Assembly: GCF_000143415.4 (NCBI RefSeq)
Contig: NW_003314267.1
Span: forward strand, 2,397,839-2,461,838
Length of the DNA stretch: 64,000 bases
Source of the DNA: Selaginella moellendorffii
Taxonomy: Eukaryota > Streptophyta > Lycopodiopsida > Selaginellales > Selaginellaceae
Direction: 5' to 3'
A program made the position numbers and the translations under genes. The stretch's first letter is position 1. Each line of letters starts with the position of its first letter. Shown in pieces: positions 35,508 to 46,180 of this stretch. Below the pieces are notes generated by a model. It was not told the DNA's origin. It did no database searches and was given only the letters and a program-made list of their open reading frames with translations.

Positions 35508-36809
35508 TTGATGTTGAAGTTAGTATTTGCATCTGGTAATCATTGGTAATGATTGACTATCATTTAAGATAGTTGATTATTCTTGTCAAAAAGTTTTGTT
35601 TGATTATTGTTGATCTAGAATGATTTGCCATTCTTTAGGATGGTGAATTCTTTTTTCGACGATGATTATGTATGTCTTTGTTAATGGGATGATTGATGAT
35701 CTTTCATAATAGTTAGTTATTCTCTTTGATGGTTTATGGTTTTTTGCATTACCACATGGATTGGTCTCTTGGGTTTGAGATATGAGTAGGATGTTGTTGA
35801 CGCTTGCTTAAGCAACTTTAGTTCCTTGGTATTATTGACTATGATCTATTGAAATTGGCTAGTGTGATAGTTAGCATGCACAAGTGTTTATTAGTTTTAC
35901 CACATTCATTCTATTTTGCTGATTGTTGCTATAGTTGGTTTCTATAGATTGGATGTTATTTCCTTTGGGTGATATATTCGCGAGTATTATATTTGCTAGT
36001 CAATGATACTTTGTGTTCTTTTAGTTGTCTTTTGTAAATTGTTTTGCATGCTATCTAAATTCTTTCATAGTTATGTGTTATTATTGAGTTTTCTCAATGA
36101 TACACTTGCTATTGAATTTTGTTGGATAGTAAATTCTATGTTTTCCAATTATAGTGATCTTGGTGGTTCCTGTACTCTAATACTGATTTATCAGATGATA
36201 ACTTACTTGGAATACTCTTGTGTTCTAATCTAAGCTTTATTCATTGATAATTAATTCTCTAAGATATCATTGTTTATAACTTTGATATTGTCCATCTATT
36301 AATTTTTGAGTTTGGGCCAGTATAAACTTTGTGTGCATGGTGAAATTTCTAGTCATGGGGTAGCTACTATTGATTGGTCACATAACCTACCTCTCTGTCG
36401 ATCTATCTTATTTCGTTAAAAGGGCGTGACTATGTAAACAACTCTAACAATAGTCTATCTAAACCTTACTAACGGGTTTGGTTTCTTTACTCAAGAGGGT
36501 TGGGGCCTCTGGCTTCTCTTTCTATGTCCCTACAGGTAGGGGCGTATCACACTTTTGTAAGCTAGATGACACCTAGAGCGGCAAGGGTGGCTAACTCCAT
36601 TGGTCATTTCTTTGTCGGCGACAGCCGGAAGGTGTCTGAGTTGGTAGCACATCCACGTTAGAAAAAGAAGTTACCTTAACTCATTTAAGTTGGTGCATTC
36701 CTCACATAGTGTGAATATCGTAAACTTTTTCTGGAGTTGTTTCCTTGGCAGTATTCTAGATTAGAGTATGCATCAACAAAGACGTCAATCTTCCCTAAGG
36801 GGGAAGGAG

Positions 36810-37929
36810 TGTCGTGAATGTGATTTTGGGCATTGAAAGTTATCTATTGGCCAGTCCTTACGAACACTCTTTCCTTACTGCCATGATGGCAGGTGGTCAG
36901 TATTGTTGGTTCTCTTTATCAGCCCTCTTGTTCAAGTGTTAATTTACTGGGCTTAGTAGCTGTACTTAGCCAGATGGACATAAGGTAGGAACTCCTATGT
37001 GTTTCTAGCTGAGCATACTTGGCCTAACTCTTAGTTCTCTTTTGCTCTGTGTTGCACTGACTTGACAAGAACCCTTGTATATTAAGATTAGTCCCTCAAT
37101 ATTGTTCGATGATAGCCTACTGTATCTACTAAACACCCTTGCTATCATGCCCTTTGTATTGGTCTTATTTCGGTCTTAAATATTATTTATGGAAAGTGTC
37201 TACATTTTCTTATTTAGAATATCTACGGAATGTAGAGATTGTCCTGAACACAATGGTGTTCGTCCCATGTCCAAATTCGCAATCTAGGGACATTCCATAT
37301 TTAGTAAGTTTCAAGCTTGTTCTAGAGACTAACTCTTGATACTAAGGGAGACTTAAGGTGAAAGCCCAAAGCGTGTGTTCCTCAAGGGGGGGGGGGCATA
37401 TGGGGGGTTTCAAATGTATAGTAAGGATAGTAGGTAAGTTGGGTATGGCCGACCAACTTGAAGCATATTCTAGCTCCCGCTTGTGTACTTGTCCTTGTTC
37501 AGCGTGTAGCTTGGGTCTAAGCCCAACCTTCACACCATGTTAGCTGATGGAGTACCCATGTCCTCGCATTAGGTTACCAGTATGCCAAAATAACACCAGA
37601 CTCTGTTTGGCTTTGTTTTACATGTTGGTTTTAGCATTGGGATCCTAGATGCTCTAGGATTGTTCCAAATTGCTTCATGCTCTTATCCCTTCGCTCTTTG
37701 AGTTGTATGCTCAGAAGTTGCTCCGTTGCCTAGTTCCATCACTCCTTGGCTCCATGCTAGGAGTTTGGCACCATTCTTTCATTCAGAGGCCCAAGGCTCT
37801 GAAACTCAAGTTTCACACCATTGTACTTTACATGTGGCATGTGGCACGTGGCACATAGAGGGTTTAGGTTCCACTTCATGGTTATCCTATGGTAAATCAC
37901 CATAGGATAAAGGGTTAAAACCACATGCA
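36810..37929 (+). repeat. Family A 3' LTR (1120 bp)
   Basis: It begins TGTCGTGAATGTGAT directly after the polypurine tract and ends ACATGCA. It aligns to both parts of the interrupted 5' LTR. Confidence 0.85.
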
Positions 37930-40639
37930 TAATGATTATAATTTTCAAGTACACTTTGGTTATAGATATTTTATTGATCCAAAGAAATTCCATCTTCAAA
38001 ATACTAAATGTGTTCAAACATGATTGATCATACTTGAAACTTGGATTGCAATGGCAAAGTAATCACACCAGATGTTGAGATTAACATATAAAATTAAAAG
38101 ATATTCAAACTATAAATCAATTATTTTTACATTTTATAGTGATTATAATTTTCAAATACACTTTTGTTATAGGTACTCTATTGATTTTTAAAAAATCCCA
38201 TCTTCAAAATACTGAATGCGTTCAAATATGGTTGATCATACTTGAAATTTGGATTGTAATAATAATTTTAGAGATTGTAGTTATTCACAAAAAGTTTACA
38301 TAGTGAACTAAAATTTCTTAACTCCTAAGTGACAACAAGTTTAACAGGTTTAGAGTGAAAATTTTTCAAAATAAAAACGTGGGGTACAAGTATATTACAT
38401 TATAAACTTCAAACATTTTATAATTGAAATTGAAAAACTTAAATAATGGCCAAAGTTATATCTATTTTTCCTTCTTATTGATATGTTTTTTTTTACTGCC
38501 TTGAAAACCACTAACTTATTTGAATATGTTCTATGAATAACAGCATATATTACAATGTGTATAAAAAAAATTAACGATCAATGGTTTGAAAAAAAAACCT
38601 AGAGTATTACTCTAGAGATTAAAATTAAATTTCACTTCTCTCAAAATATTTTATTAAGTTTAACTTGTGAAGTGAAGATTATTTATATAATTACTGGTCT
38701 AATTTTTATTTAGTAGTGTAATGAATATTAGTTAATATATAATGATTTTTATTGAATTAGTTCTTGAACTTACATATATATGCAACATGGAAGACGAAGA
38801 TGACTTACCAGATGATGGAATTCACTTTTCTAATGATGTAAATAATAAAAATGGTAGTAGCTCTGAAGAAAATGATAAAGAAGAAGTTATTGACGCATTG
38901 AATATATCATTAATTTATATTAATTTTCTATATATTTTAGGTAAACCTGTAGGGGTAGTGGATATACCTAGAATATGCTTAGATATTTTAGGATACTACT
39001 ATCTATCAATCAGTTGTTATTCATTTAGATTAATTTTGTATTTATAATTTATAAACTTTTCTAAACACTTTCTAGTATATTTTAATTTATTCTATGATCT
39101 AATAGGATATATTTAATAAGATTAATCTTATGTTTATAATTATAAACTTCTATTTGATAAATTATAAAAAAACACTACTATTAAGCAAACCAAGCATGGC
39201 TGCATTCAACATGTAGAAAATTATTTAAAATGTCCACTAGTAAGTGATAGCTACTTTTTATAAGTTTGTTTAAGTTTTTAATTTATAGCAAAAAACTTAG
39301 TCTGGATTTTCTACTCAAAACTCCTCAACACAAATTAACTATAGTGTTAGACTTCTGTTAACACCTCCACCTATAAAGCTTTGGTGTACTTTCTCTTAAA
39401 TATGTCGTTCTCACACACAAAAAATCTCTTTAATTTAAGTGGTTAATTAAATTTAGATTCAGATAATATCTTAGATGATGAGATTAAGGAATCTTTGTGA
39501 TTCTAGCAGGAGAATCGGCAATCCAGAGAGCTTGGACGAGTTCAAGAAAATCACCAGCAAAACAAGGAAGTGAAAAGTTTTTGGGATAACAATCCAAAAT
39601 TTTGGAAGATTGAGGCATCATAAACAGTAGACTCTTGAGGATAAAAGGCAAGGGTGGCATGATGGAGGTTAAGTTAAGCTTCACCTAAAGAACAATTATG
39701 ACCCTTTGGTATTAAGAAAAAGTTTCCATCTTATTTAGAAAGCAGAGAGTGTTCTTTGAGAGAAAGTTTATGAACAATTATAGTCCATTGGTGTTTTTAA
39801 GCTTGTAGTAGTGTTGGAGGAATGTCTAGAGAGGATTCTGAGGTCATGGGAGGAAATCTTAAAGTTGTTCATGATTGGTTATGGAAACACAATGAATTAG
39901 AAGTCTTGAGAGAGATCTCTAGTGAGTTGGAGTGACCAAGAGCAAGTCCTAGTGCAAGAAAGAGCTCATCACTTTTGTGGGCAAGTTGGGTCATTAAAAA
40001 TTAGACTAGTGGTGTTCCCAGATATGTTTGAGAACAAAATAGTGCATGAGAGAGAGGGCATTTTTATTATGGCTGAGAAGTTATAAGTAAGAAAAATTCA
40101 CTAAAGAATCTGTGTACAACATAAGAAGTTAAAAGTAAGAAAGATTCACTAGAGACGTGGCATCTCTTTGGTGCTACAAGTTGGTGGCAGGCTACAAAAA
40201 GGCCCTTGGAGCTGCAATTGATAAGCCAAACGAGCTCAAGAGCATTCAGGGCAAGAAGAAGAAGAAGAGAGAAGAGGAGAAGTAGCCCAAACTGGACGTG
40301 CCATGTGGATTACAACTAACTTGAATTGTTAATACCCACCCTAAGATGAAGCTATAGGATATATTTATCCTTGTCTTTGTCATTTCCCTTGTTCTTATGT
40401 GTGGCCCTAATGGCAAACTCCACGAAAACCAGCAAGAGGCAGGTGTGTCAAGAAGATGCTCCAGCAGGGCACTGACGACCTGGAGCCAGAGCATGCTAAA
40501 GGGAGGTGAGGCGGTTGCAAGCAGCAACGCCCGCACGCGATCGTCCACGACAGGCACCAGCCAATTCACCCATTAGCCCAGGAATTCGGCCCATATAAAC
40601 AGCCATGGTCATTCATTTCCATCTCTAGACTCATGAATT
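37930..40639. other. AT-rich intergenic region with possible transposon remnants
   Basis: 37930-38280 contains the right part of the local tandem duplication. An ORF at 38742-39047 (+) encodes an acidic stretch (NMEDEDDLPDDGIHFSNDVN) followed by hydrophobic sequence. It may be a transposon gene relic, but I cannot name it. 40140-40290 (+) has a short Lys-rich open frame. No intact gene is supported. Confidence 0.4.
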
Positions 40640-42594
40640 GTACGATGATCTTTGTGAATACCCAGAGCGGGTATTTGGCCACCGTTAAAGAGATGTAAGA
40701 GTCCTTGCCTGATCAACACGTGGTGGCTTGGACGGTGATCGTGCAAGCTTACGGTTGCCAAGGCTCTCCTTCCTTGCTAAGAACATCTTTAATAAAATCC
40801 GAAGAAGAATCCAGTGTCGTGGAGCGTGATGCTCTTTACATATGCCGAGAATGGGCAGTTTGACGAGGCCGTGAAGGTCTGTGTCCTGCGCAACTCTCAC
40901 GCAAGTTTACAATTTGGGTGATCTCGGCCGCGCCAGGAGCGTGTTCGAGAGCATGAAAATGCACAGTTTGGTTTCCCCATGGTGTTACAACTGAGCAGTG
41001 GAAGTCTTCCAGCTTATGAATCTTGAGGGCGTCAAACCAGGTGACGTTCCGGAGCGTCTCGTGCCCGAGGGGTTGGAACACATCAGAGCACAGAACTCTG
41101 AGTGCCAAGGACCTCGTCAACTTGATGCCATTCCTCCCAGAAGTCGTGATCTGGATGTCGCTGCTGGGAGCTTGGCGCCTCCACCGCCATGCCGATTGTG
41201 CCGAGCGATCTTCAAGCTGGAGCCTGGCTACACGACTGCCTACGTCGTTTTCTCGAACATGTGCTCGTCGATCGGGAGGAGGGACAAGGTCTCGATGATC
41301 TGGAACCTCATGAAGTCGAGGCGAGTGAGAAAACTTCCGGAGATCAGCAACATCGGCAGTGAAGTTCACAGTTTCGTAGTGGGGGATCTTTCGCATCCTC
41401 GCAGCAAAGACAACTTCGGGGAGCTCTAGAGGCTGGCCGCTGGTTATGTTCCTGACACGAATGAGATCTTGTACGAGGTTGGCGAGGAGCAAAAGGAGGA
41501 GCTGCTGCACTACCACAGCGAGAAGATGGCTGTGGCTTTTGGATTGATCAGCACGCAGCAAGGGTTGCCGCTGAGGATCATCATGAACTTTTGGGTGTGT
41601 GCGCTCAGCTATCAAGTTTGTGTGAGGATGTAATACATCCGAGATCACCGTACGGCTGAAACACGTGGTAACACATGGTGGATCTGGAGAGTCACGACTC
41701 TCACCTCTGTATGTATAACAATGATGATATTTGAGCGAGAGAGTTTTTCTCTTCTTCCTTGGTTTACAACATGGTATCAGAGGTCAGGGATTAAATCTTG
41801 GGCTGAATGGAGCAGGAAGAGGAGGAAGACGATGAGCCCCCTGATCTGGAGCGGCTGTGAATTGCAAATATCAAGATGGAGGTTTTTTTGTTTATTTTGT
41901 CTTGTGCAGGCAACCCTAAAATGGAGGCGGTTCTTAATTGGGACTGGCCTGGATTTGAATTGGAAGGGTTGTGGCATTGCTTGCTACCGCTGGAGACGAT
42001 CTGATGCCCCTACTGCTACAAGGGAAGGCTTCCTTGGGCTGGAGATTTTCTGATGCTGCCAAGAGGCTTCTGTTCTTCCTGGGAATTGCTGTGTGCAAGG
42101 GCCTTGAGGCTGATGGAGAGATCACATTTGAGGGGGGGAGATGGAACAAAATGCTGGTTCCTGACAGGTCCTGATACAAGCTGGGCTGTGTGCAAGCTTG
42201 GGTACCTTGGAACGTGCTGCTATTGTTGTTCAACACCACAAGATGCTGATTTCGTGAGCTCAGCTTTTCTTGGCTGAGTGGGGGGAGTGAGATAGGTTTC
42301 TCAGTGGTTTAGCATTAGTTTCTTTTTTCTGATCCAGCCATCGCACGCTGATCTCGGCTGAGTGGGGGTGTGAGGATGTAATACATCCGAGATCACCGTA
42401 CGGCTGAGACACGTGGTGACACGTGGAGAGTCACGACTCTCACCTCTGTATGTATAGCGATGATGATATCTGAGCGAGAGAGTTTTTTCTCTTCTTCCTT
42501 AGTTTACAACAGTTTGGTGGGACGATCTATAACTGTGACAGACGCTAGTCGGCTCCATCGCTTGAGCACGTGCTCTTGCGGAGATTACTGGTGA
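40640..42594 (+). pseudogene. PPR-DYW RNA-editing factor pseudogene, split by a TRIM element
   Basis: PPR-DYW proteins bind organelle transcripts and deaminate C to U. PPR-like segments appear in changing frames (HVVAWTVIVQAYG, then MLFTYAENGQFDEAVKV, then GDLGRARSVFESM). E-motif sequence follows (LEPGYTTAYVVFSNMCSS), then VHSFVVGDLSHPRS, then the deaminase zinc motif HSEKMAVAFGLIST. The gene is cut at 41620 by the 891-bp TRIM. It resumes at 42517 with a DYW C-terminus (SRLHR, then CSCGDYW and TGA at 42592-42594). A stop after GEL near 41427 and several frameshifts show it was already decaying, or decayed after insertion. Confidence 0.85.
41621..42511 (+). mobile_element. TRIM (terminal-repeat retrotransposon in miniature), 891 bp
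   Basis: The LTRs are 41621-41771 and 42369-42511, both starting TGTGAGGATGTAATACATCC and ending GTTTACAACA. The primer-binding site TGGTATCAGAGG starts at 41772, directly after the 5' LTR, and is a perfect initiator tRNA-Met match. The polypurine tract GAGTGGGGG precedes the 3' LTR. The target duplication GTTTG is at 41616-41620 and 42512-42516. The 597-bp interior has no ORF of note. A few substitutions and one short indel (near 41677) separate the LTRs. Confidence 0.95.
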
Positions 42595-42765
42595 CTTTGC
42601 TCGGCTCGTTCGAGAGACGGATGCGAGTGGAGGAGCCCATGAGCAATTTTCTAGCATTGAGGTAGAGTTCCATCTTTGCTTTTCTGGTCGCTTCATGGAA
42701 TGCGAGGGACAAGCTTGCAACGAATCCACAACTAAGGAGAAAAGAATTTTATAAACGGGACAATC

Positions 42766-43419
42766 TCAAACAAAGTTGGATCGGACTTGGTTGATGCTAC
42801 GCTCGCCCAAGAAGAACGTCTTCTCGAGCACCTCGTCCGGGACCTCGGGTCGGGATCCAAACATGGATCTGGCAATGAACTGGATTCCGGGAAGCTGGGA
42901 GTTGAGAATGGCGATGATCTTGGCATTGGTACGTCCTACGTTCATCTGCCAGTGGATCAATCCGCGAGGAATCACCATGACTTCTCCCCTGTTCATCACT
43001 CGAGCAAACAGACGATTATCCGCTGTGACGATGGCGGCGTAGACGGTCCCTTCTTCTACGTAGACCATCTCCGAGGCTCTGGGATGGGTGTGTGGAGGGA
43101 TGATTCCTTCGGGGAGAAAGTCGAGCCTAGCGATGGAGAGACCCAAAGTGTTGAGGCCTGGAAATCTCAGCACAGTTCCAAAGATGGCACCTGAGCTGTT
43201 GATGTTTGTGGTGTTGGAGGAGTTGACGATTCCGCTGTAGATGAAGTCGTCGACCGTGACTGCGGAGGCGTTCCTGCATGGGAATCCATTGATCCCGGGG
43301 ACAACGTTGAGATCTCCAATGCAAAAGTCCTGGAGTGGATCTGGATCGGATGAGACTACTGTCCACACGAAGAATGAGAGCAAAGCAAATGAGAGAGCGT
43401 GAGATCTGGACACAGCCAT
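42766..43419 (-). CDS. Germin-like protein (apoplastic cupin)
   Basis: This intronless gene encodes 217 residues. It has a signal peptide (1-24), two conserved Cys residues near the mature N-terminus (DFCIGD and FPCRNAS), and both germin boxes. Box 1 is GIIPPHTHPRASEMVYVEEG, with the two His and one Glu metal ligands. Box 2 is GEVMVIPRGLIHWQMN, with the fourth ligand. Such proteins form manganese-binding hexamers in the cell wall, with oxalate oxidase or superoxide dismutase activity in some members; the activity here cannot be told. The length is typical. A TATA-like stretch lies upstream. Confidence 0.95.
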   Translation of the reverse strand: MAVSRSHALSFALLSFFVWTVVSSDPDPLQDFCIGDLNVVPGINGFPCRNASAVTVDDFIYSGIVNSSNTTNINSSGAIFGTVLRFPGLNTLGLSIARLDFLPEGIIPPHTHPRASEMVYVEEGTVYAAIVTADNRLFARVMNRGEVMVIPRGLIHWQMNVGRTNAKIIAILNSQLPGIQFIARSMFGSRPEVPDEVLEKTFFLGERSINQVRSNFV

Positions 43420-43493
43420 AGTCGATCAAGAGGGGAGAAATCTTTAATTGGAGACGAGGATCGCTGGATTTATGATGAACCGTTGCCTTGAAT

Positions 43494-43503
43494 GATATAT
43501 ATA
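43494..43503 (-). promoter_or_regulatory. TATA-like box of the germin-like gene
   Basis: On the minus strand the sequence reads GGTATATATATC, about 75-85 bases upstream of the start codon. That spacing suits a TATA box followed by a short leader. Confidence 0.5.
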
Positions 43504-43875
43504 CCTCGAAAATGTGGTCGTGCGCGTACACACTAATTTGGAAAGCCGAGCGAGCCACCATGTTGGAACACCGAGTTTCAATCAGCGAAAATCACTTTTG
43601 AATGTATGCCGTCAGATTGTTTTAAATCGGACGGCTGTATATGAAAGGGCTAAACGAGAAGATGGATTCTAGGGTTTTGGATGAGCACTGAGGAAGCAGC
43701 AGCATTTCTCATCGGCAGTAATTATTTTGATCGATCGAGGTAGCTTGGGTCTTTCGCTAGAAACGTTTCGTGAGCATGGTGCATAGAAATCTTGATCATC
43801 AGCGGCATTGTCTCATAGTGTTCGATGGCGACCAGTGTGGATATTCGTCTCAGGCATTGCTTTTGGTTGTTCGCG

Positions 43876-44150
43876 GTAGCCGTGGCTGTGGACATGTTTG
43901 CCAAGTGTGGGAACTCAGATCAGGCACTGATCTTCGATAGCATGGCTTTCCATGACGTGCTCTCGTGGAATGCACTCATGCAAGGATGGCAAAGAAGACT
44001 TTGCTCTCGATCTCTTCTCGCAAATCCAGACATCTCAAGAAGCTACGCCGGACGCGCGGACTTTCATCGCGGCTTTGATGGCGTGCTCGCAAAAGCAGCG
44101 AAAGAAGATGTCAATTGGAGTGTCGCAAGTCGAAAAAGCTGGATTTGAGT
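43876..44150 (+). pseudogene. PPR gene fragment
   Basis: One frame gives VDMFAKCGNSDQALIFDSMA, then HDVLSWNALMQGWQ. After a frameshift near 43990-44000 the next frame gives DFALDLFSQI, then TPDARTFIAALMACSQK. This is the P-L-S type PPR pattern (MYAKCG, DVVSWNAL, PDxxTFxxxLxACS). No intact repeats follow, so it is a relic independent of the DYW pseudogene upstream. Confidence 0.78.
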
Positions 44151-44209
44151 TTTTTAGCAAGTGCGCTGGCCAGAATTTTCTAAGAACTAGAGCTTTCTCA
44201 TTAGTATCT

Positions 44210-44357
44210 TACAAGGCGCAAAGAAGAACAATGCACGAGGAAAGAAAGAAACTTTCTAGCTAACATCGAAAGACCTGAAAGAACTTCTTCGATGCAAATG
44301 GGTATTTTGCGCACCCCGCGGGCATATTCTTCCTTCCTCACGGACGAGCAAATCTCA
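44210..44357 (-). repeat. Inverted copy of the F-box gene 3' end
   Basis: Read on the minus strand this matches 45945-46095. Shared blocks are TTTGCTCGTCC, TGAGGAAGGAAGAATATGCC, CGCGGGGTGCGCAAAATACC, TTTGCATCGAAGA, TGTTAGCTAGAAAGTTTCTT and CGTGCATTGTT, then CTTTGCGC. It includes the last codons, the stop and the 3' UTR of the F-box gene. Confidence 0.9.
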
Positions 44358-44877
44358 TTCATTTAGAATAGTATTATCATATTGCGGTTTAGACCCTCTC
44401 TAAGCCCGACGCAAGATGAGCATCAGTGATACCTCCGCAGCTACCTTAGTGATTTCTTCTTGGTGGCAAGAAACCCGTCCATATAACTCAATGTTCCCGT
44501 CTGTATCTCACGTATGTAAATATCCATTATTTCTTTGGGCGTGATCAATTCTTAGTTCTTACACTCTACTATCGAAGGAATTCTGCAATGTGATCCACGA
44601 GAATCTGGAATCTACGAGCCTTACAGTTGGTAAAAAAAAAAAAAAGAATACGAATTTACCAATGAACCAATATATACCAGAATATACTCTCTAAGCCTGG
44701 TAACAAATCCAAACGATACATGTCAGAAATGTGTACGGGTGCACTCTAACAGAATTTTGTGATCATGGGGACTTACGATGGATCGAGGCTGTCCAAACAC
44801 TTGCGATCCATCCTGTCCGTCCAGCACATCTTCGTGCTTCCTGAGCGCGCGAGCGTGGAGAGCTCGCCAGGGGGACG
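44358..44877. other. Upstream region of the F-box gene
   Basis: It includes an A run at 44632-44645. An upstream ATG at 44765 opens a 67-codon frame that overlaps the F-box start out of frame. It could be a regulatory uORF if transcription starts further upstream. Confidence 0.4.
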
Positions 44878-45954
44878 ATGGCCGGCAGTGTGTGGGCGAA
44901 TTCGAAGCTCATTGCGATCGGCTGTGCTGCTCTCGCAGCAGCGCTTGCGACGTCGTTCTGGGCATTGATCCCGCGCATGCGCAGGCCCAGGAAATCCAAG
45001 ATCGATCGAGACGACTTGCCGGTGGAGGTCTGGGCCAAGATCCTGGGGAAGATGACTCCCAGGGAAATGATTGCGAGCAGGGGGATCTCCAAGCTGTGGC
45101 GCGTGGCGGTGGATCAAGAGCTCTCGACACGGCTGTGGATTGTGGAAGAATCCAATGGCAGGGTCCGGGACTCGCGCGGCCCGGCCTTCGATTGCGTGAT
45201 CGCCAGCATGAGATCCTTGCTGCCGTCGTGGGCGACCACCCAGAATCTAGGACGCTACCTCTTCTCTGGAGTTCCTGGATCGTGGAACAGCAGCTCTCGA
45301 GGCCTCGTAGTTGGTTCTTGCGAAGACGAAGCTGGATCATACATTCTCTTTGTGGGCAATCCTCTGCTGCGATTGTGGGATAAGCTGCCGGATCCGGATC
45401 TTGGCGACATCTCCGGTCTCTACGTCTCCATCGAGCACAAGAGCGACTCCTCTGGTTCTTACTCGGTGCATGTCGCCGATCCCGGCCACCAACGAGCCAA
45501 GAAGCTGGATTCCCACGAAGGTTTCTTCTGGAAAGAAGAAGCCGACTGGGCCAAAGCCTGCTCGTTCCACCAGGAGCTCCGCCAGCCGCCCAGAAACGTC
45601 CCTCCTTTCCCAGCGGCTGCGACCAGAGCGCGCGTGGATCCGAATGCGGCGACGAGTGTGCGGTTCCGCTCGCTCGCGCTCGCCAGGAAATCGCGGGGTA
45701 ACGATTTTGAGCTTTGGGAACTGGTTGGTGGTGCGTGGTCCAGGCTCGGTGCTGGCTCGTACGAGCTGGATTTCCTCCTGAGCGGCCTCTGCGACGACGA
45801 TTCCGACTGGAAGGCGTTCTTCGGCGACAAGTTGGTGGTGCTGAAATGGCTACAGTTTGTGGCGACATTCGACTTGGGCGACGACGCGGATGGGCGCTGG
45901 CACGATTTGGAAAAGGCCTGCTTTGTGTGGCAGCCAGGCTTTGCTCGTCCCTGA
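44878..45954 (+). CDS. F-box protein with N-terminal hydrophobic segment
   Basis: The single-exon gene encodes 358 residues. An F-box (about 45-85: LPVEVWAKILGKMTPREMIA, then LWRVAVDQELS) should bind SKP1 in an SCF ubiquitin ligase. The rest (Trp-rich, alternating strands, for example FELWELVGGAWSRLG and WKAFFGDKLVVLKW) resembles the beta-propeller-like C-terminal region of plant F-box/kelch families and probably binds substrate; no clean kelch repeat is visible. Residues 10-31 (LIAIGCAALAAALATSFWALI) are hydrophobic, which is unusual and suggests membrane anchoring if the first ATG is used. A decayed relative lies at 6540, and its 3' end is copied in inverse orientation at 44210. Confidence 0.82.
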   Translation: MAGSVWANSKLIAIGCAALAAALATSFWALIPRMRRPRKSKIDRDDLPVEVWAKILGKMTPREMIASRGISKLWRVAVDQELSTRLWIVEESNGRVRDSRGPAFDCVIASMRSLLPSWATTQNLGRYLFSGVPGSWNSSSRGLVVGSCEDEAGSYILFVGNPLLRLWDKLPDPDLGDISGLYVSIEHKSDSSGSYSVHVADPGHQRAKKLDSHEGFFWKEEADWAKACSFHQELRQPPRNVPPFPAAATRARVDPNAATSVRFRSLALARKSRGNDFELWELVGGAWSRLGAGSYELDFLLSGLCDDDSDWKAFFGDKLVVLKWLQFVATFDLGDDADGRWHDLEKACFVWQPGFARP

Positions 45955-46180
45955 GGAAGGAAGAATATGCCCGCGGGGTGCGCAAAATACCCAAAGTGGG
46001 CATTTGCATCGAAGAGGTCTTTCCATGTTAGCTAGAAAGTTTCTTTCTTTCATCGTGCATTGTTTTTCTTTGCGCATCATCGCGCCTTGATACTAATGGG
46101 AAAGCTCTAGTTCTTAGAAAATTCTGGAATCTAGCTGATATAATGCTATACACTACCCTAAAGACAGGCAATTAGGGTTT

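Larger units (their letters stand above)
22494..37929 (+). mobile_element. Family A LTR retrotransposon, non-autonomous, host of the nested family B element
   Basis: The element starts TGTCGCAAATGTGAC. Its LTRs are 22494-22606 plus 30069-31552 (5', interrupted) and 36810-37929 (3'). The primer-binding site TGGTATTAGAG is at 31560, seven bases after the 5' LTR, and fits initiator tRNA-Met. The polypurine tract AAGGGGGAAGGAG (36797-36809) abuts the 3' LTR. The internal region (31553-36809, about 5.3 kb) has no ORF over 80 codons and no gag, protease, integrase or RT motif. It is either a LARD-type element or fully decayed. The LTRs differ at many positions, so it is older than element B. Confidence 0.85.

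Noticed and set aside
40836-41648. 270-codon minus-strand ORF
   Set aside because: It is the antisense shadow of the PPR-DYW pseudogene, whose plus-strand motifs are clear.
44909-46009. 366-codon minus-strand ORF
   Set aside because: It is antisense to the F-box gene, highly Arg/Ser/Pro-rich, with no domain.
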